A stretch of DNA of 64,000 nt. It comes from Theristus sp. LFF4_11. Lineage: Eukaryota > Nematoda > Chromadorea > Monhysterida > Xyalidae. Below are positions 12,144-24,622 of the stretch, piece by piece. The position numbers and the translations under genes are program-made. The stretch is from positions 31,530-95,529 of the forward strand of contig JASANC010002097.1 of assembly GCA_030248135.1 (NCBI GenBank), in the 5' to 3' direction. The stretch's first letter is position 1; each line of letters begins with the position of its first letter. The notes under the pieces were generated by a model, which had not been told where the DNA came from, did not search any database, and saw nothing but the letters and a program-made list of their open reading frames with translations.

Positions 12144-15100
12144 CTAATCAGTCGCTGCTTGTTCAGCATCGGCGAGCGTTGGCGACTCATCGTTACGCAG
12201 GTGCGCACTCCGTTGGCGAGCGTGCAACTCAGACTCACGCAGCAGCATTGCACATTCCGTTTCACCAAGCCGCTCAAGACAGTACAAAAGTGAGCTGACC
12301 GTGGCGCCAGGCATTTGCTGCAATTACATGTACCTGTCCTCATTCAAAATATGCAAAAAATCGGAGTCAACTTAAAGCTTGCTAAAGTCGTGTGAATTGT
12401 TGATATCAGTTTGTGTATTTCAGCAGCATCACAGATGTGTGAATTGCAGTTTTTGACACAGAAAAGACAGAGAAAAGTTCACATTGAAAAACTGACAAAA
12501 GTACGCGTATACCTCGTACTGATCCAGCAGTAGTACGGTTGGACTTTCAGCGTCCGATTGCGAGCAGCAGACGCTGAGGAATTCGACCATGTGACCGCAG
12601 TTGAGTGACGTTGCCAGTCGTTGCCATTTCGAGTCGCGGTCTAGAATTTTCGACAAACGAACGCGCGTCACAAAATCCAGTGCACCGAGATCATCTGCGA
12701 TTTGGAAACAACAAAGTTATCAACGTTGAATGAGACACGATTATTACATTGGACGAAGGTTCTGTATACTTCACGGTCACCTTGGAACGTGGATGCCTCC
12801 AGCTCTGCAGTGGACGTTTCTGGGCTTTCACTGCGTTCGCCAATAGGGTTTCTTTCAAAAATTTCTGCTGACGGACCAGGCACCGTTTCATCCATGCCAG
12901 CAAATCGGACCTATTAAAAATGATCGATTAGAAACAACATCCTGACATGCGTACCAAAGTTGCGCATAACGCTTACCAGACGATTTTTTGACGAATTGTT
13001 TGCACCCGTTGATCTGATGGCCGGGGGACGGTTTAGATGCGTCGGCGCTAGCAGCGGCTCCAGTCGGTCACCGTTCAACAGTCGAATCAAGCGCTCTGAA
13101 CGCAACAGTTCAGCGATGTTCACTGCGGACAGCGGCTGGGTGCTACCGCCGATGATCTCTGTGAAGAATCTGACAATTTATGTAGCTGCTATTGGATTCA
13201 GTTACGGAATTTTATTTTACCAACAGTATGCTTTAGAGAGAAAGAGAGAGGGAGAGATTTTAACCAACAGAGAAGTACACTAAATTTGGCGAGTATCGGG
13301 ATGTAACCTTCATCGTCATCCACTTCGACATCGTCAATCCCTTGCTCTTCATCATCGCCTACATCTGACGTTGCTGCAGTTTCCATATCGTTCGTCTCAT
13401 TCGTCTCTTGAGCGTTTTTCGTAGCGCTGCTCGTTGGATTCGGCAGATCAGTCAGCCGCCACTGAGCGGTCTGCGTTGATTGGTCGGAGCCAAACTCGAT
13501 CAGTTTGACAACGATCGGCTCGTGGCGATGCAACACCGCGACGTGCAACGGTTGACTGCCGTCCAGGGCACACGAGTGCACGTCCGCTTTGTACTGCAGA
13601 CCAGCAATGAAACCGAATTGGGTTATCGTCTTTATTGTGGCTAGTTTTTAACGGTATAGAACAAAAGGTGAATCGGCTAACGAGCGAGCAACCTTGAGCA
13701 GTAACTCGGTCATCTCAACATCGCCGGCTTCGACCGCAAGTCGTAGTGCCGTTTTGCCGGAGCCACGCTCTGCAACCTCCAACGGAGCACCGGCCTCCAG
13801 TAGCGTCTCGGCTAGCTGCAGTTTCAGGCGTTTCACAGCCGAATGCAGTGCTGTTTGACCTGCGCAGCGCAACGATTACGGAGGTGAGTTTGCATAATCG
13901 TCTGATCGCATGTGTTTGCTGGTGGAAACCTCTTTCGTCTGAGTTCAAACCTGCATTGTTTCGAAAGGCCAGATCGAGTTTCTGCTTGGCGGCGACGGTG
14001 TTTTCCGGTGGGAAGAGCACATCGCGGTGTATGTCCTCGGAGAACGTGTCCGCCAACAGATGCGCCACCGTGTTGCCATCGCGGTCGGGCAGCGTGCGCT
14101 CGGCACCGGCAGCGATCAAATAGTGCACGCACTCGTGGTCCCCGTGACGTACCTAAACGCGCACGTTTACTGTTCTGCGTTAATGTGTCTCGCAAAAACA
14201 CGTAAAAGATGTCATCAAAAAGTGCAACATATCGTGGGCGTTATCTACTGTCTGTCTCAAACACCACGTACCGCAATCTGCAGCGGTGTTTGCCGTCGAT
14301 GATTGCGTGCGTTCACAATGTTGGCCTTGTTTGGCAGTGCGTCCAGTGAGTCGAGCAGCGTTTTCAGCGAGTACGCCTGTCGGTTGCGTGCGGCGACGTG
14401 AAGCGCACTGAAGTGCGAAACGTTTTCGTTTCAAGTTTTGTCGTTTTGCAATCGTTGATTTATGGGTCTTTTCGATACCTTGTCGTCTGATAAATAAGAA
14501 AAACGCGCACGTTTTGATCTCTGCTTGCGCTAAGCAACTTTGTATCTACAATTACACCTTCATTTCACCTTTGCAATAAATTTGTCTGTCGTCTGCATAC
14601 GTTATGCACGACCCGTTGTCATTTATCAAAAAACTACTGTGCATCTTTGTTTCTCGTAAAATTGTGTACGCGCTTACTGCAGCTTGTAAACGTTTGTAAA
14701 CTTTGAATTTTTATCACAGCAAAGAAAAATTTGAAAAATATGGTTAAATTGTCTTCGAATCTAACGGATGTTGCTGATTTTCTGGTTGAATTGATGAACA
14801 TCGACTCAACTAGCAATAAGGAAGGTGAGTTGATATCGTTTTTAGAGACATCCGCAAGGTTCAGTTTTCAGCAAGGTTCAAACAGTGATAATGTAAAGCT
14901 ATTTTTAGCGAGTCTTGGTAAAGCGCTTGCCGTGTGGTTGGAACAAAAGGGCTGGACGGTACTGCTGCAACCGGTTGAGCATGGCAAAGACACTGAAGTG
15001 CGTTACAATCTGTTGGCGACCAGAACTGCGTACGACTCTCGACGACAACCGAAACTCATACTGAACAGCCATTTGGACACTGTGCCGCCGTATATTGCAC

Positions 15101-18100
15101 CGACACGCGGCAACAACGTCATCAAAGGCAACTAATTCTCAGTAACTGGCCAGACAGACCAGACGTTTCGCACTGTTCCTTTGCACCTTTGAAAGAAACG
15201 TACAAGTGTACCAACGCTTAAACAGGTCGCGGTGCCTGCGACGCAAAGGCAATGATCGCTGCGATGTGTTTCGCCGCAGAACGCATTGTCAACCACGAAT
15301 CAGCAGACATGCGTGCTCTTGCCAACCAGCTTGCTTTGTTGTTCGTTGTGAACGAAGAGAATGGCCACACGGGCATGATCGTTAGTAGATGTTGCGTTAT
15401 GCCCTGCACGCCAAGTACATGATGGTGTTCACCTATTTGCTCAGTTGTTGTGGGCACCAACATCAACACTGTGATTTCAGGTTGCTAACAAGCTTGACCT
15501 GGCACCAAAGTTCATGATAATTGGCGAGCCAACTGAGATGCATTGGGCGCTGGGCCATAAAGGCGTTCTGCTCGTCCTACTTACAGCAGATGGAGTCGCT
15601 GCGCATTCCGGCTATCCGGAACGGGGTGAATCGGCAATTCACAAACTGCTCGACGTCTTGCAAGACATTCGCTGCGAACAATGGCCTGTCAGCGACTATT
15701 TTGGCAAGTGCTCTGAACAAACTTTTTAGCATATGATGAAGTTGATGATTCTGTGAATTTTTCAGGACCAACAACAGTGAACATTGGCAAGATCAATGGG
15801 GGACAAGCGGCGAATGCCACTGCGGCACACGCGCAAGCGGAGCTACTTTTTCGCGTCGTTACGCCGGTTGAGGAATTGGTGCACCGCATCGAACAGGTGT
15901 TCCGACATATTCAACGTTTCAATGATGCTGACCTAATGTCACCGAGCATCAAACAAAATCACTTGTAGATGCGACCCTATTATTTTCTGCTCTGTCCGTA
16001 GTAAAAGCTTCTGAACATGTATATTCAGGTTGTCAACAATCGTGCTTCGATACACTACGGCACTTCTCGGTCAAGTCCGTTCAAGTGCCGTGCACCATCA
16101 AATGCGCAGCAGCCATCGACGGTAGTGGCGTTCGGTACGGACGGACCCTACTTGCGCAGTGCCGCAACCGAATGCTTTTTGTTCGGTCCCGGCTCAATCA
16201 CTGATGCTCACAGCGAATGGGAGTACATTAATGTGAGCGACCTACGCTCGGCGGTTGATGTCTACTTTGAACATGCGGTGCATTTGTTGTTGCTGTCCGA
16301 CTGATTTGATCGTATAAGTTGTTGCTGTTGTTGATGATTTGGGATTTTTATTCTGAAGTGTGGGGACTGCGGACAGAAGATAGAAGACAAATGAATCATG
16401 GCTTACTGACTTGTTTCCTTCATCCGGATCTTGGTAGGCGACCATTTGGCGCAGCGCAGAGACGAGCGGCTTTGGGTCGCCGTCGCCGCTGTAGACCCAG
16501 AGCGCGTTCAACTGGTAGCTCCACAGTTGCGTCAGCACTTTCTCCATTTTCGGCAACGCATCAGCGCTACGAATGTCGGCCAAACTGATCGACTGCTCCG
16601 AAAGACCAATCGATTTCTCATTGGCGTTACCGGCAGGCGTTGCGTCGAATGGCCGACTCGCTGCAAACAACTGGGTTGTGCAAATGCACGCTGTTCAAGT
16701 CAAACACTTAATGCAAACAAACTTCAAATTTTAAAAAACAACGATATCCCCAAAACAAAAAACCATGCAAAAAAATTGAAATTAGATGTGAGTAACTATT
16801 TTGAAGAACCCCTTTCAGAACGAAACCGAAAAACTTGTTTTCGTTGCTCACGCGCGTATTGATTGCCTCCATTGTTGACTCCCCCTGGTCTGTACTCGTC
16901 CAACTCTGTCTTTGCTCCTCCACGTCCGTATCCAGTTCCACTCGCTTGTCCTCCGTACGCTGTTCCATCACCGAAATCGAATCCAAACGAGTCAGGCCCG
17001 AAATTCGGCAACATCAGACGAGGACGTTTTCGCGAGGGTCCTTTTACGGAGTCAAAGGGGTTGTTAGATTGTTTCGAGGTGGTTAATCGTTAATTTGAAA
17101 AACTATACATGTAGGTGTAGTGACAAAGATAGAATTGTAAGTTCTGCTGACACTGCACTCATGCAACGTTGCTTTGTTACTGCTATTCTTCTCTCACCGT
17201 CGTCTAGCGGCAGATAGATGAAATCGATCGGTTGACTGTATTCGTTGTCCGAGGTGCGGAACAAATAAATTTGAACGCTGCGCGGTTCCGTTATAGATTG
17301 ATCGAAATACGATGGCGTTTTGAAAATGATCAGTATCTGAAAGTTGTTTCAAATTGTTTCCATGCAATTACTTCTTTGTGCACGACGACAGACACATGAC
17401 AACGCCCAAAGCAAATCGTTAAAACAACAACTGAAATTGCCACCTGTTCGTAGACTTCGTTTGCGGAAAATAAACCGTCGGCCTCCCAGCCACTCAGTTG
17501 TTCCATGAACTTCACTTTTACTTGCTCTGAAACGCACAACGTGTTTAAAACTTTTTCCACAAAACAAAATCATCGTGCAGTTTATGCTGATTTCAAATGC
17601 GCTACCTCGTCTCACTTTCGCCGCACAACGCAGCCAGATGGTGTCACCACCGAGCACGCTGCCGCTGCTTTTGTCGATTTCAGCAATTCGTAGCTCCGTG
17701 AAACCCGTATTTTCTGAAACCGACGACATTGAGTGAGCAATCCGGCCAAAGGAGGCACTCGATCAACTGTTGGACGATGACAATACATACGTGAGTTGTA
17801 GATCGGTTCCGTCAGGTGCACGCATGTCATGCAAGAGTTGCCTTCGCAGTCGACGATTTCCGCGTGGAATCCAATGCGCACCGTGTGCAGGCACTGTTTG
17901 TATGCGTTCTGCTCGTCATCGGCTCGCTGACGCAGCTGCTCCCGTGTCTCTTCCGTCATCCGCTGGCCACCGTGACTCAGTCGATAGTCGCACTCAAACT
18001 GCTCGAACAACGCCTCGGCAACGTCCTTCTCTTTTTGACGCATTATGCCGAGATTTGGAAACCTACAAGTAACGTGCAGACTGGAGCTTTGCTTGCTGTA

Positions 18101-19733
18101 CATGAAGCTGGCAAACTGGTTGGTCTGATTATGAAGACTATTCGTATTAATGACACTACCGTTGAGAAATATGTAAATCACTTTTCTCTTGTCGAAAATC
18201 GCTCGTGTCAACTCAGTCCCGCACCGACAATGTTGTTTCTTTCACTACAAAAATTGTAACTACACTAACGCAACAGCCAAACAGCAACACTGTCCATGTG
18301 TGTGTAGTACGCAGAAACGCTGCAGAAATTTGGGAAACTCCACAACGAGACGTGAGCGTGCGAGTGCGCGACGGTGGGAATCGCTTTTGGGAATTCCCAG
18401 CAGAAATTGCCTTGCGCGACTGTGCGTTCAGAATTATTATGTGTGTGTGTGTGTGTATGTGTGATTTGTAATATGGATCACGGTGTCTCTGTTTGCAGCT
18501 TAGCAACACAAAATGCACGCTTTTAAATACACCGAAGAAAATTCTAGGACAGACAATACAAATGTGTGACTGAAGCAATAAGTTTTGAAGGACCACTTAC
18601 GCTGCGACGCCAGCAGCGTCCACAGGCACGGTGCATCGACCGTGCTCACACGCCTGTCCCCAGAGCACGTTCACATGCCGCCGCGGCGTCTCCTCGTTTG
18701 TGTACAACATCGCTGTCACCTTCGCCGTGCGCTGACCAAGGTTTTCTATCTATAAAATCATGATGCATGAGGTTGCAAACAAAATACAAAATACACAAAA
18801 TACAAATGTACAAAACAAAGTACTACCGGTTAGATTCAAAGCAACACCGTGTGATGGAGTGAATTGTACCTTCACTTTCGGGCAGCTTTTCAGTTTGTTC
18901 TTTGCGTTGCTGCTCTTCAGCGCGCCATGCGGTCCGTGCTCCGCTTTGTAGCGAAATCGGCATCGTTCAACTGGCTGCTCGGTGATCACCAGAAACGGTG
19001 CTCCGGCAGGTGTTCCATGCCGTGCCGGTGTGTTTGTGTGTGCCTGTGCGTTTGCTGGATGGTACACGGGCTGGCCATACAATGGCGGTGGTGCACACTG
19101 ATTGGTGGTTGACGGAGACCACGGAGTTGTTGGCTGATTCACCAACGAGTAATCGGTTGATACAGACGATGGCGACAGCCAGTCGTGATGCGATTCGTGG
19201 TGATCCGTGAAAGCGATGCTGCTTGCGACGGAGACCGGGGCGGCGCGGTAGGCTGGATGACTGACATTGTCCGTGGGTTGTGCATGTGCGTCGTACTGCT
19301 GAGTCGAGGTCATTGCACCGAAGTTGCTGTTGTGTCGTGCATCCTCTGCTTCGACAAGTTGAAGATCGGAGAATTGCTGTGATGGAATGCATGGACATTT
19401 TCTGTCGTTTCATTACATTCGAAATGACTATAGCTTTTTTGTTTCCGAAAAATGACAACGACAAAAACTGAATCTTACCTGTGCCGCTGCAAACTCCCGT
19501 TCGTTCGGAATCGGCTGCACAGCGCAGAATCCGTTCAGGTCGTGTTCTTCAAACTGGGCAACACTGGCCGCGTCGCTGCCGCCGGTCGCCGCCGACATCG
19601 GACTGCGCATCGCATCCTCCAGTTCGTAGTCAAAGGGGGACGAGTGATTAGCCATTGACAAGCTTTCACTGTAGTTATTATTGCAGTCGGTCGCTTTTTT
19701 GTCCTGAACAGAAACTGCAAGTCGGGATGACAT
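12144..19733 (-). CDS. NF-kappaB p105/p100 (Relish)-type transcription factor
   Basis: A precursor-type NF-kappaB: an N-terminal DNA-binding half and a C-terminal inhibitory ankyrin half that would retain it in the cytoplasm. Exon 1 (19733-19479) begins with ATG and ends in phase 0. Exon 2 (19376-18870) carries the Rel homology start ITEQPVERCRFRYKAEHG. Exon 3 (18749-18601) continues with VNVLWGQACEHGRCTV. The exon around 17.8-18.06 kb has FPNLGIMRQKEKDVAE. The IPT domain follows at 17.2-17.7 kb (ELRIAEIDKSSGSVLGGD; WEADGLFSANEVYEQ). Next come a basic NLS (SRKRPR) and a Gly-rich region at 16.8-17.08 kb. After a 2.0-kb intron come about five ankyrin repeats (14.41-13.46 kb), an acidic stretch, and a death domain split over two exons (LLDQYE near 12510; the last exon starts after the acceptor near 12333 and stops at 12144). 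The RHD-GRR-ANK-death order matches vertebrate p105/p100. Small exon boundaries at 12.7-13.2 kb are uncertain. Confidence 0.88.
14740..16304 (+). CDS. M20-family metallopeptidase (ArgE/DapE/CPG2-like), nested gene
   Basis: Six exons (14740-14824, 14909-15127, 15226-15380, 15481-15703, 15766-15896, 16029-16304) join in frame to 362 codons plus stop, the usual family length. The dinuclear zinc-site motifs are present in order: HLDTVPP, GACDAKA, NEEN (catalytic and metal glutamates), GEPTE, and a late histidine in TDAHSEWEY. M20 enzymes hydrolyse acyl-amino acid or dipeptide-type bonds; the substrate cannot be told here. Introns 2 and 4 start with GC rather than GT (GGCAACT and GGCAAGT), and only these GC donors keep the frame. 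The whole gene lies antisense within the 14408-16410 intron of the NF-kappaB gene. Confidence 0.85.
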
Positions 19734-20495
19734 TGTTGCAGTAACAATGCAATGTATATTTGTGGTTCAAGAACAGAAGCTGTTTGAGGCAGAAAAAACG
19801 AATCACAGCAAAACCGAAGCTGTCAGGCGAGGACATTTTTGTGCAAGAGCCTTTGAAACGCAGTGGACAAATGTCTAACACACAAAAAATACTTTGTGGA
19901 AACATCTGTTGGTAGAAGAAAAGCACTGTGTTATCTATGCTCCCTGAAGCTGAATCACCAACTTCACGAAAAAAATTTTAAGTCAACAAAAAAGGTCATC
20001 ACTTGGTTTCTTATGCCATGCCGCCTACGCCTCCCTTTTGGTGGCTCCAAAGTGGTGAAAAGTTCAACGTTACGCCGGGTTCTCTGTTAGTTTCTAAAAA
20101 GTTGCGGTGGTTAAAATGCTTTTCCTCGACACCACCTTGCACTTTCAGTGAGAGTATGCGCAAAAACCACGGCATTCAAACGTTGAAGGCAACACATTTG
20201 GTTTATGCGTCAACGTTTTTCGATATGTTTCGTGAAGAGACTACACACGTCATAAACTGCGTGTACTTGTTGTTGGCAGTTGGTGGTAGAAAAAATGTTC
20301 GTTCACTTGTTTGTGCATATAGATCGCAGAGGCAATGTTATAGTTGTTGTGGCAGAAGTGACAACACTGGCAGACTTATTTGGAATTCATCGATTTGCGC
20401 GCACGCGCACAGAGTCATGAAATCAGTTGGGAAAGTCCCTGGCAGAAGTCCCGCAAAACGTGTGCACGTACAATGCGCTTGTACCGGGTGTGGCA
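19734..20495. other. Non-coding upstream of the NF-kappaB gene
   Basis: Likely contains the NF-kappaB promoter or 5' UTR, but no specific element was recognised. A 171-codon plus-strand frame (20003-20518) looks spurious: there are no domains and it runs into the next repeat. Confidence 0.35.
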
Positions 20496-20703
20496 CAGGG
20501 TGTTACTACGACGGGTAAAATAGCCCGTTCTCGAGTGTGGTTTCTTATTTTGGCTAATATTTGGAACACAGCTTTAGAAATGTAAAAGTTAAAAATACAA
20601 TCAATTGCAAAGGTTTTTAAAGCAGTTTTCCAAATTTAAGATCAAAATCAAAACAGACTCGAGAACGAGCCTTTTGTCCATTATAGTTTCTTGCAACACC
20701 CTG
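20496..20703. mobile_element. Short MITE, 208 bp, CAGGGTGTT ends
   Basis: It begins CAGGGTGTTACTACGACGGG and ends with a related inverted copy (TTGCAACACCCTG). The internal CCCGTTCTCGAGT at about 20524 is matched by ACTCGAGAACGAG at about 20657. TA follows the right end; CA precedes the left end. It shares its end motif with the larger element at 27435-28170. Confidence 0.5.
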
Positions 20704-21418
20704 TATTTGTTATGTATTTGTCAGTTAGTAACCTATTTGTCTTATTTAAGACCATATTTTCTGACAGACATAAACTTGTCGAGTCAAAATTATTTGCTAT
20801 GAAATTAACCTCGAAAAAACATTTTTGAAAGCACAAACACATTGAGTCACACACAGCAAAATTTAAAAAAATTCAAATAAAAAAATAAATGATGACAGTG
20901 TCTATGATGGGGCAGTAGATCAAACGAAGCGAACCACCAAAAATAGAAACAAAACGTTCAAACTACACGTCTGAGAATATCATTCAACGAACTTAAAAGA
21001 TAATACAGTGCCCACCATAATAAGTGGACGCACGCGTGCAATTGTGCGCACGCAGGTGTACGTAAGTGCACTGCAAATAATTTGCAAAATCAAATTATAG
21101 AACGCTGAATAGCACAAATTTTTGAATCTCGTCTGGTGCAACAGTGCCGTTGCATTTGCAGGCGATCTATGCACATCAAACTGATTGAATTTTAATCGAA
21201 ATGCAAACACCAAAACAAAGTGCCACCGAATACTAAAGCTACGTCACAGGTTATGTTCACATTCACGTTGTAAGCCTTGGCATTCACGAAGCAGCACTTA
21301 GTGACGCGTAACTGTGTTAATATCCAGACATACATTGTAGCCACGCGGTCATTAAATACTGGTTCATGACTGCCCCTTAATCAGTTGCCTAAAAACCGAC
21401 ACGCCGCAATTTGACTCT
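20704..21418. other. Non-coding downstream of opsin A
   Basis: AT-rich, with no coding exon or repeat recognised. Confidence 0.4.
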
Positions 21419-23355
21419 CTACATTTTGTGCAGCTCCACTTCCTGTTGGTCGTCTTCATCTTCGAAGCTTCGCGGCGCTCGCTCCGTTACCGTCGGTGTC
21501 TTATATCTGAAAAAGCAGCACAGCTCTGGTTTGGGTAAAGTTCACAATGAAATGAAAACGTCTCAATAAAGAGAGGCAGACTGACAAATCGTGCAGAATG
21601 CACACGTCGCTGCGGTCGACTTTGATCAGCTCTGGGTCGTACGAGCAACCGAGCATCTTCTTGGCGCACGCCAACACTTGCGGGTTCAACCTGAACGAGT
21701 GTCATGAGCGTGTCATGAGAAACTTTTTTTAAACAGATACAGTACTCTCAATCAACAACGTGAACTGAGACGGTTGTACCAGAGATAGAACACGGGATTA
21801 ATGATGCCGGCTGCCTTTGCCATTGGGGGCGGCAGAATGTTCAGATACCACGGGATGTTTGCAGGGTGTCCGAGCATCGGCCAGACGCACAGGATCGCAT
21901 ATCCGGAGAACGCAATGTACGTGACGAGCATGCAACCCCAGGTCACCTTCAGTCACACAGAGAGAACGTTCTTGAAACGAAAAAACGAGAATTCATAAAA
22001 GCAAGGCATGTGAAACGAACACAAGCGTAGTTGTCTTGGCTGGCCCAGTGAATCTTGATCTCACTGCGGCGCATGTTGTTCAGACGGTGGATTGTGGCGC
22101 CGCCTGGCACATTAGGCATTTTTAAAGTTAATTGATTTGAAAGTTTCTCACAGAATTTAAAATCAGCAAATATTTTTCAAGAGCTACAGTGTACTTGTCA
22201 ACTTCAACAACCTGCAACAAAGGCTATTGCAAGTGGCCCAACGAAGACTGCAAGCGTGAACGAAGTCATGTAAGAAACGTAGCCAGGGTCGTTGCGTCGC
22301 CAGTCGATCGTGCACGACACCAATGTTGGCGTGATCTCGAAACTAAATATTTTTTTCATAAGATTTGGCATTTTGCAGAAACCAATTTTCTTGGAAACAC
22401 GCACTTACGAGCCCCAATTGATGAGCGGCATGGCCGACCAGAACATTGAAAAGAAGAACAATGCAAAGAACACTTTCATGTACGTGCCGCGGTTGCGGTA
22501 CTCGGCTGCAAAACATGCATCACAGTTAACAACAGTTTCCATTCGTCATGGGAGATCAGAAATCAAAGTGTTGTAAGACTCTGTCCTGCTGACCAAGTGC
22601 TGAATTCGGCCCACAAACACCGATGTATCGGTCGACCATTACGAACGGAATCACCAGACATTGAAAGTTGCCAAATAGAAAGCCAAAGAAGCCGTAAAGC
22701 TGACAGCCAGTATAACCCCAGAACCAACTACAACAACAAGAAATTATCTGAACTCCATGACCAACCTAGCAAAACCGGAGCGTGAATTACAAAAGCGCGT
22801 TGCCTATTTGATATGCACGCTCCGGTTTCGCTTGAACGTGTAGGTACTGTAGAATACATGTGTATACATGTGTAGTTTACAAGGCAATATATACTGAAAT
22901 CATTTGTGTCAATTGTTTTTCTGAAGCCAACACCCACTCATTCCACAGTGCCGCCGACCCCGAAAACGGATGCAAGCCTGCGACCCCAATGTCCGCAACG
23001 ATCAATGCCAGATCGGGAATCTGTACACGGTTGCCAACCTTGCGATTATTTTTTTGTCAAGAGCGTACAATAATAAGCACCAGTTTTTATTTACCGCTGA
23101 TGGAGTGCACAACACTTTCGGATAGCGCAAATAGACGAGTACAATGAAAAAGTTGACGAGCCCAACGAACACTCCTGAAAAGCGGATACTGTTGGCGTGA
23201 ACGCAGATTGCTGCTGTTGTTGAATGTTCAAATGGACAAGCTGGTTGGCTTACCAGAGAGCACCAAGTACAGACCGAGCGTCATGTACTGGCCGGAGGAC
23301 AACGGTGTGCTGACGTTGACCGCATGCACTGCCGCGTACTCCAAACAGTAGCCCA
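21419..23355 (-). CDS. Opsin-family GPCR, copy A
   Basis: A seven-helix photoreceptor-type receptor in short exons. From N to C: N-terminal segment with an NVS glycosylation site (about 23.35 kb), TM1 (LVNFFIVLVYLRY), TM2 (ALIVADIGVAG), TM3 with disulfide Cys (GYTGC) and VDRYIGV, TM4 (MFWSAMPLINWG), extracellular loop 2 with the partner Cys (LVSCTIDW), TM5, TM6 with CVWP, and TM7 AKAAGIINPVFY. In TM7 the lysine is six residues before the NP of NPxxY, exactly where opsins bind retinal. The C-terminus is acidic and stops at 21419. The start is uncertain: ATG near 23355 is plausible, but an upstream exon may exist. The opsin subclass was not resolved. Confidence 0.78.
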
Positions 23356-24622
23356 TGGCAAGTTGCTGCTTTCGTTTGTTCTGTCCGCTCAATCTGTCCA
23401 CTTTGCAATGGTCACCTGTGCGTCTGCAAAATCTGTTCGCGTTGTTCAGCCCTTCGGTCCATTCATCAACGCAGCACGGTAATCGAACGCTGAGCTTCGA
23501 GTTTATTTACCTCCCGTGTTGTGAGCTGAGTATACGCACTCCAGAACCGGCATGATCGCGTTTTAGATTTGAGCGAGCACCACTGTGCACGATACCGAGT
23601 TTAGCACACGATGAAGTCCGCTGTCACGTCATGGACGATGGGAAAGGTACTTGTAGTGTCTTCACGATGCACTGACGAGCACGCTCACTTGTCAACTTCT
23701 TCACCAAGACTATCTGGTCTAGGTTTGCTCAGTATTGCAGGATTCAATCATCTATCCTCAAACTCGAAGCGCATATTGGCATCAAACCACTAATAATTTG
23801 AATGGGTGCTTCAATGAATAATGCATGACAAATGCACACTGTGTGCCATTGATCATGCTAACACCAAGTACACCTGAGAACAGAGTCTCGTTGTTGCGTG
23901 ATCAAATTTACTTTCGTGCTACAAGTCAAGATGTTGTGACAAATTTCAATGAAACGAAGATTGCATTTGCTATAATCGTTTTACATATTTGTTTCTGATA
24001 TTTCTGAAAAGGGAAGAAAACCGGAGTATTTTATGATTCTGAGTTCGATTGTGAAAACCAATACACCGAATCAATTTATTGATTTCTGAACTGATTGATA
24101 ACTAAACTTACGGCATGGGACTATTGCCGAAGTTACCAAAATCCAGTCGTGCAAAAAAACAACAGAACCATATGACAGTGATTTTCGAGGGCAGTTTAAG
24201 AAACGAACGCTATTGTCCTGCAATTTCTTTGCAAATTCAACCATGTTCAAACGCCGTTTCAAATTTTTAAATTTTAACAATTATAAAACAATGAATTTTT
24301 GTGTAAATTTACAGAACGGCACAACTTCAACGGTTTATGGACTTAGAAATTGGCCTTTTTAGAAAAAGAAACAAACTCAAGACCATTTTATAATTGGCCC
24401 ATCGCTAAATTTTAAAAGTAGCGCTTCAAAACAACTACGGACGTGTACATGTACTGAAGTATCTACTACTACGACAACAAAAGTACTATATGCTACGGTA
24501 TGCAACAAACTACATATGTACTGTATCTCTAACCTGGCACAATGACATAGTTCTCAAACAAGTAATTGCCTACGTTTCCTAAAAAGCACCAAAGATGAAG
24601 TTCCAATATGAGTTTTATTCTC
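23356..24622. other. Intergenic between tandem opsins
   Basis: May contain the 5' end of copy A and its promoter. No other gene was seen. Confidence 0.35.

Noticed and set aside
20003..20518. Plus-strand 171-codon frame
   Set aside because: No domain, no splice or promoter logic, low-quality composition, and its end lies in a MITE.
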